DNA from: Clostridiales bacterium
GTDB lineage: Bacteria > Bacillota > Clostridia > Oscillospirales > Ruminococcaceae
Direction: 5' to 3'
Length of the DNA: 51,373 nt
Assembly: GCA_012519635.1 (NCBI GenBank)
Contig: JAAYPV010000005.1
Location: forward strand, 1-51,373
Part shown: in pieces, positions 48,742-51,373 of the stretch
Numbering within the stretch: the stretch's first letter is position 1
Layout of the letters: each line of letters starts with the position of its first letter
Notes under the pieces: generated by a model
What the model was told of the DNA's origin: nothing
Database searches by the model: none
Seen by the model: only the letters and a program-made list of their open reading frames with translations
Program-made: the position numbers and the translations under genes

Positions 48742-50112
48742 ATGGCTTTTGAGAGTCTTTCAGGAAAATTAAACGGAGTCTTTAAACGACTAAAATCACG
48801 CGGAAAACTTAGTGAGTCCGATGTCAAGGAAGCAATGCGTGAAGTCAGACTTGCTCTTTTAGAGGCTGATGTAAGCTATAAGGTAGTTAAAGACTTTGTT
48901 GCAAAGGTAACTGAAAGGTCTGTTGGTGAGGAAGTTCTGTCAAGTCTTACCCCTGCTCAACAGGTGATTAAAATTGTAAATGAAGAGCTTTGTTCACTCA
49001 TGGGTGAATCAAATTCAAAGATAAATATGCCTTCAAAGCCACCTTGCATCATAATGATGTGCGGACTTCAGGGTTCAGGTAAAACAACCCATGCTGCAAA
49101 GCTAGCTAAGTATTTTAAAATTGAAGGTCATAGACCTTTACTTGTAGCTTGTGACATTTATAGACCAGCTGCGATTAATCAGCTTAAGGTTGTTGGTGAA
49201 AAGGCTGATGTCAAGGTTTTTGAAATGGGACAGATTAATCCTGTTGTAATAGCAAAGCAGGCTGTAATGCACGCTAAGGATTATGGGCATGATATAGTTA
49301 TTTTGGATACAGCAGGACGCTTGCATATAGATGAAGAGCTTATGAATGAGCTTAAAAGTATCAAGGCGGAAACGGAGCCAAGTGAGATTATGCTTGTTGT
49401 TGACGCAATGACTGGACAGGATGCTGTTAATGTTGCTAAAGCGTTTGATGATGCTTTGGGAATTGACGGGGTGCTGATGTCAAAGCTTGACTCTGATACA
49501 AGGGGCGGTGCGGCATTATCCGTACTTGCTGTTACAGGCAAGCCGATAAAATTTGTTGGTACTGGTGAAAAGCTAGATGATTTTGAGCAGTTCCATCCTG
49601 AGCGTATGGCGTCGAGGATTCTTGGAATGGGTGATGTGTTAAGCCTTATTGAAAGAGCTGAAACAACAATTAGTAAAAGCGATGCCGAAAAGCTCACAAA
49701 AAAGCTTGAGCAGAATACTTTTGACATGAATGACTTGCTTGACCAAATGAAGCAGATTCAGAAAATGGGTTCGCTTAAGCAGATAGTTTCTATGTTACCG
49801 GGTGTTGGCGATAAGATTAATGATATAGATATTGACGATAAGCAAATGCTGAGGATACAGGCGATAATAACCTCTATGACAAAAGAGGAAAGAGAAAAGC
49901 CGTCTATTATTAATCCGCAACGCAAGCGTAGGATTGCTGCGGGAAGTGGAACTAAGGTTGAGGATGTAAACAGGCTGTTGAAGCAGTTTGAGCAGATGCA
50001 GAAGCTGATGAAGCAGTTCGGGAAAAAAGGTAAAAAAGGCAAGATGGCTAAAATGGCAAGAAGGAATTTTGCGGGCATGAATTTTAATGGTGGTGGATTG
50101 CCACCAATGTAG
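48742..50112 (+). CDS. ffh: signal recognition particle protein Ffh
   Basis: GLQGSGKTTHAAKLA, DTAGRLHIDEELM, Met-rich M domain. Confidence 0.97.
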   Translation: MAFESLSGKLNGVFKRLKSRGKLSESDVKEAMREVRLALLEADVSYKVVKDFVAKVTERSVGEEVLSSLTPAQQVIKIVNEELCSLMGESNSKINMPSKPPCIIMMCGLQGSGKTTHAAKLAKYFKIEGHRPLLVACDIYRPAAINQLKVVGEKADVKVFEMGQINPVVIAKQAVMHAKDYGHDIVILDTAGRLHIDEELMNELKSIKAETEPSEIMLVVDAMTGQDAVNVAKAFDDALGIDGVLMSKLDSDTRGGAALSVLAVTGKPIKFVGTGEKLDDFEQFHPERMASRILGMGDVLSLIERAETTISKSDAEKLTKKLEQNTFDMNDLLDQMKQIQKMGSLKQIVSMLPGVGDKINDIDIDDKQMLRIQAIITSMTKEEREKPSIINPQRKRRIAAGSGTKVEDVNRLLKQFEQMQKLMKQFGKKGKKGKMAKMARRNFAGMNFNGGGLPPM

Positions 50113-50139
50113 AACATTATATTGCGGCGGAGTGATATT

Positions 50140-50385
50140 ATGAACTTATATTTATTGACAAAAAGCGCCAGTGTAACACCGGGTATAAAAGTATTTTATG
50201 TGGTTTTAATCCTTATTGGATTATTAGCAATTGTAGCTTCTATTTTTAATTGGGATTGGTATTTTAATTTGGGAAGAACAAGAAGAATATGCAATTTATT
50301 TGGAAGAACAGCTGCAAGGATTATACAGGTAATAGTTGGTCTGTTTTTAATTGGTCTATCAATATATATAATACTTAATACTTAA
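50140..50385 (+). CDS. small two-TM hypothetical protein
   Basis: ORF between ffh and rpsP; two hydrophobic segments. Confidence 0.6.
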   Translation: MNLYLLTKSASVTPGIKVFYVVLILIGLLAIVASIFNWDWYFNLGRTRRICNLFGRTAARIIQVIVGLFLIGLSIYIILNT

Positions 50386-50454
50386 TCCGGATGTAAGAAT
50401 TTAGGTTTTATCCGAAAGGTTAAAATAGATATCAGGTTTGTGGAGGTGAAATAA

Positions 50455-50697
50455 ATGGCAGTTAAAATCAGATTAAGAAGAATGGGTGCTAAGAAAAATC
50501 CTTTTTATCGTATAGTGGTTGCTGACTCAAGAAGCCCTAGAGATGGCAGATTTATAGAAGAGATTGGTTACTATGACCCAACTAAGGAGCCATCAGTTAT
50601 CAAGGTTGATGAGGATAAGGCTAAAAAGTGGTTGTCAAATGGCGCTCAACCAACAGAAACTGTTAAGAAAATTCTTAAAACTAGCGGTATAATCTAG
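50455..50697 (+). CDS. rpsP: 30S ribosomal protein S16
   Basis: [41 protein letters not shown]. Confidence 0.98.
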   Translation: MAVKIRLRRMGAKKNPFYRIVVADSRSPRDGRFIEEIGYYDPTKEPSVIKVDEDKAKKWLSNGAQPTETVKKILKTSGII

Positions 50698-50706
50698 TTT
50701 ATTTAT

Positions 50707-50769
50707 GCAGTGGTTTGTAGGGTGCTTGAATTAAGGCTAGCTTTAATTCCCCCTACTTTAATTCATTGC
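50707..50769 (+). promoter_or_regulatory. structured rpsP-khpA intergenic leader
   Basis: Nested arms GCAGTG/CATTGC, GTAGGG/CCCTAC, GAATTAAG/TTTAATTC around GCTAGC; no poly-T tail. Confidence 0.5.
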
Positions 50770-50787
50770 TTTTATGGAGGTACTATT

Positions 50788-51027
50788 ATGAAGGAATTAC
50801 TATATTCAATTGTTGAAGGGCTTGTTGAGAATAAAGCAGATATCTGTATCACAGAAGATGCTCCTAATGAGGAAGGAGTTATTGTAATGCATCTTAATGT
50901 TGCTAAGGAGGATATGGGTAGAGTAATCGGCAAGCAGGGAAGAATTGCAAAGGCTATTCGTACTATTATGCGTGCTGGAGCGACAAGAAAGAACCTCAAG
51001 GTAATGGTTGAAATTGAGGAAGCATAA
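50788..51027 (+). CDS. khpA: KH-domain RNA-binding protein
   Basis: KH motif GRVIGKQGRIAKAIRTIMRAGA; downstream of rpsP. Confidence 0.95.
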   Translation: MKELLYSIVEGLVENKADICITEDAPNEEGVIVMHLNVAKEDMGRVIGKQGRIAKAIRTIMRAGATRKNLKVMVEIEEA

Positions 51028-51098
51028 TTGAATGTTAAAATATATAAGCAATGTTTATGGGTGGTTTTGCCCTTAAATATATTATAAATGCTTGATTG

Positions 51099-51132
51099 AC
51101 AAGGTATCACTGGTGAGGTGGCACCTTGTTTT
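51099..51132 (+). terminator. terminator-like hairpin after khpA
   Basis: ACAAGGT...ACCTTGTTTT. Confidence 0.55.
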
Positions 51133-51175
51133 ACATGTAGGAGCCTTTGGGGATTATAAAAAAACAAAAAAGGTC

Positions 51176-51204
51176 TTGCATTTTTGAAGCTATTATGCTA
51201 TACT
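51176..51204 (+). promoter_or_regulatory. tRNA promoter
   Basis: TTGCAT - 17 nt - TATACT, 12 nt before tRNA-like sequence. Confidence 0.75.
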
Positions 51205-51216
51205 TTAAAAGTAAGT

Positions 51217-51255
51217 GCTTCCGTAGTTAAATGGATATAACAGTCCCCTCCTAAG
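51217..51255 (+). pseudogene. tRNA-Arg(CCU) 5' half with destroyed 3' half
   Basis: GCTTCCG-TA-GTTA...TAAC-A-GTCCC-CTCCTAA-G; no T-arm (GGTTCGAATCC) or 3' acceptor (CGGAAGC) downstream. Confidence 0.65.
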
Positions 51256-51338
51256 AATCAGTTACAACGACCGCCTTTGGAGCAAAAGTGATTGACAATG
51301 AGTTAGTTTAAGTCCAAAATTGAATAGATTTTAAAGAT

Positions 51339-51373
51339 GTTTCCGTAGCTCAGCTGGATAGAGCGACCGCCTC
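51339..51373 (+). tRNA. tRNA-Arg (probably CCU), truncated by window end
   Basis: GTTTCCGTAGCTCAGCTGGATAGAGCGACCGCCTC: acceptor, D-arm, anticodon 5' stem and first anticodon base visible. Confidence 0.75.

Noticed and set aside
49281-49727. Long antisense ORFs inside conserved genes (e.g. opposite ffh, pgsA, cysS, secD, rlmH, spoVAD)
   Set aside because: Low-complexity Ser/Ile/Leu-rich shadow translations opposite clearly conserved reading frames, without credible SD or independent support.
51217-51338. Group I intron or split tRNA in tRNA-Arg(CCU)
   Set aside because: Group I introns in tRNA-Arg(CCU) are known in some bacteria, but the ~80 nt available is far too short and no matching 3' exon with T-arm and CGGAAGC follows.
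1-51373. Mobile element, prophage, toxin-antitoxin or defence island
   Set aside because: No transposase, integrase, phage structural, restriction or toxin-antitoxin gene recognised; gene content is overwhelmingly housekeeping.

Overview
AT-rich, gene-dense chromosomal window that looks like an anaerobic, spore-forming Clostridia-type Firmicute; the taxonomy is inferred from gene content (rex-adhE, spoVAD/AE, clostridial housekeeping genes). About 50 protein-coding genes are supported. Most are core functions: rex-adhE, citrate synthase, prmC-recA-recX-rimO-pgsA, cysE-cysS, murA, rlmH, birA, purB, secD-secF, nrdR, deoD, ilvE, GH13 amylase-glgP, ylxM-ffh-rpsP-khpA. The window ends inside a tRNA-Arg gene. 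I found no transposase, integrase, phage, CRISPR or recognisable defence locus, and nothing I would call a new multi-gene system. The observations most worth checking are non-coding or degenerate: (1) a consensus promoter driving an ORF interrupted by TAA, followed by an attenuator-like leader in front of cysE; (2) a half-destroyed tRNA-Arg(CCU) under a good promoter next to an apparently intact copy; (3) a three-tier stem-loop between rpsP and khpA; (4) a possible pseudoknot leader next to the glgP Shine-Dalgarno; (5) a Rex operator plus a 5'-end hairpin before rex-adhE-kinase; (6) a cyclophilin paralogue lacking the catalytic motifs; (7) two families of dispersed intergenic repeats around birA-yfhO-rSAM. 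No searches or folding programs were run; all calls come from reading the sequence and the supplied ORF track.
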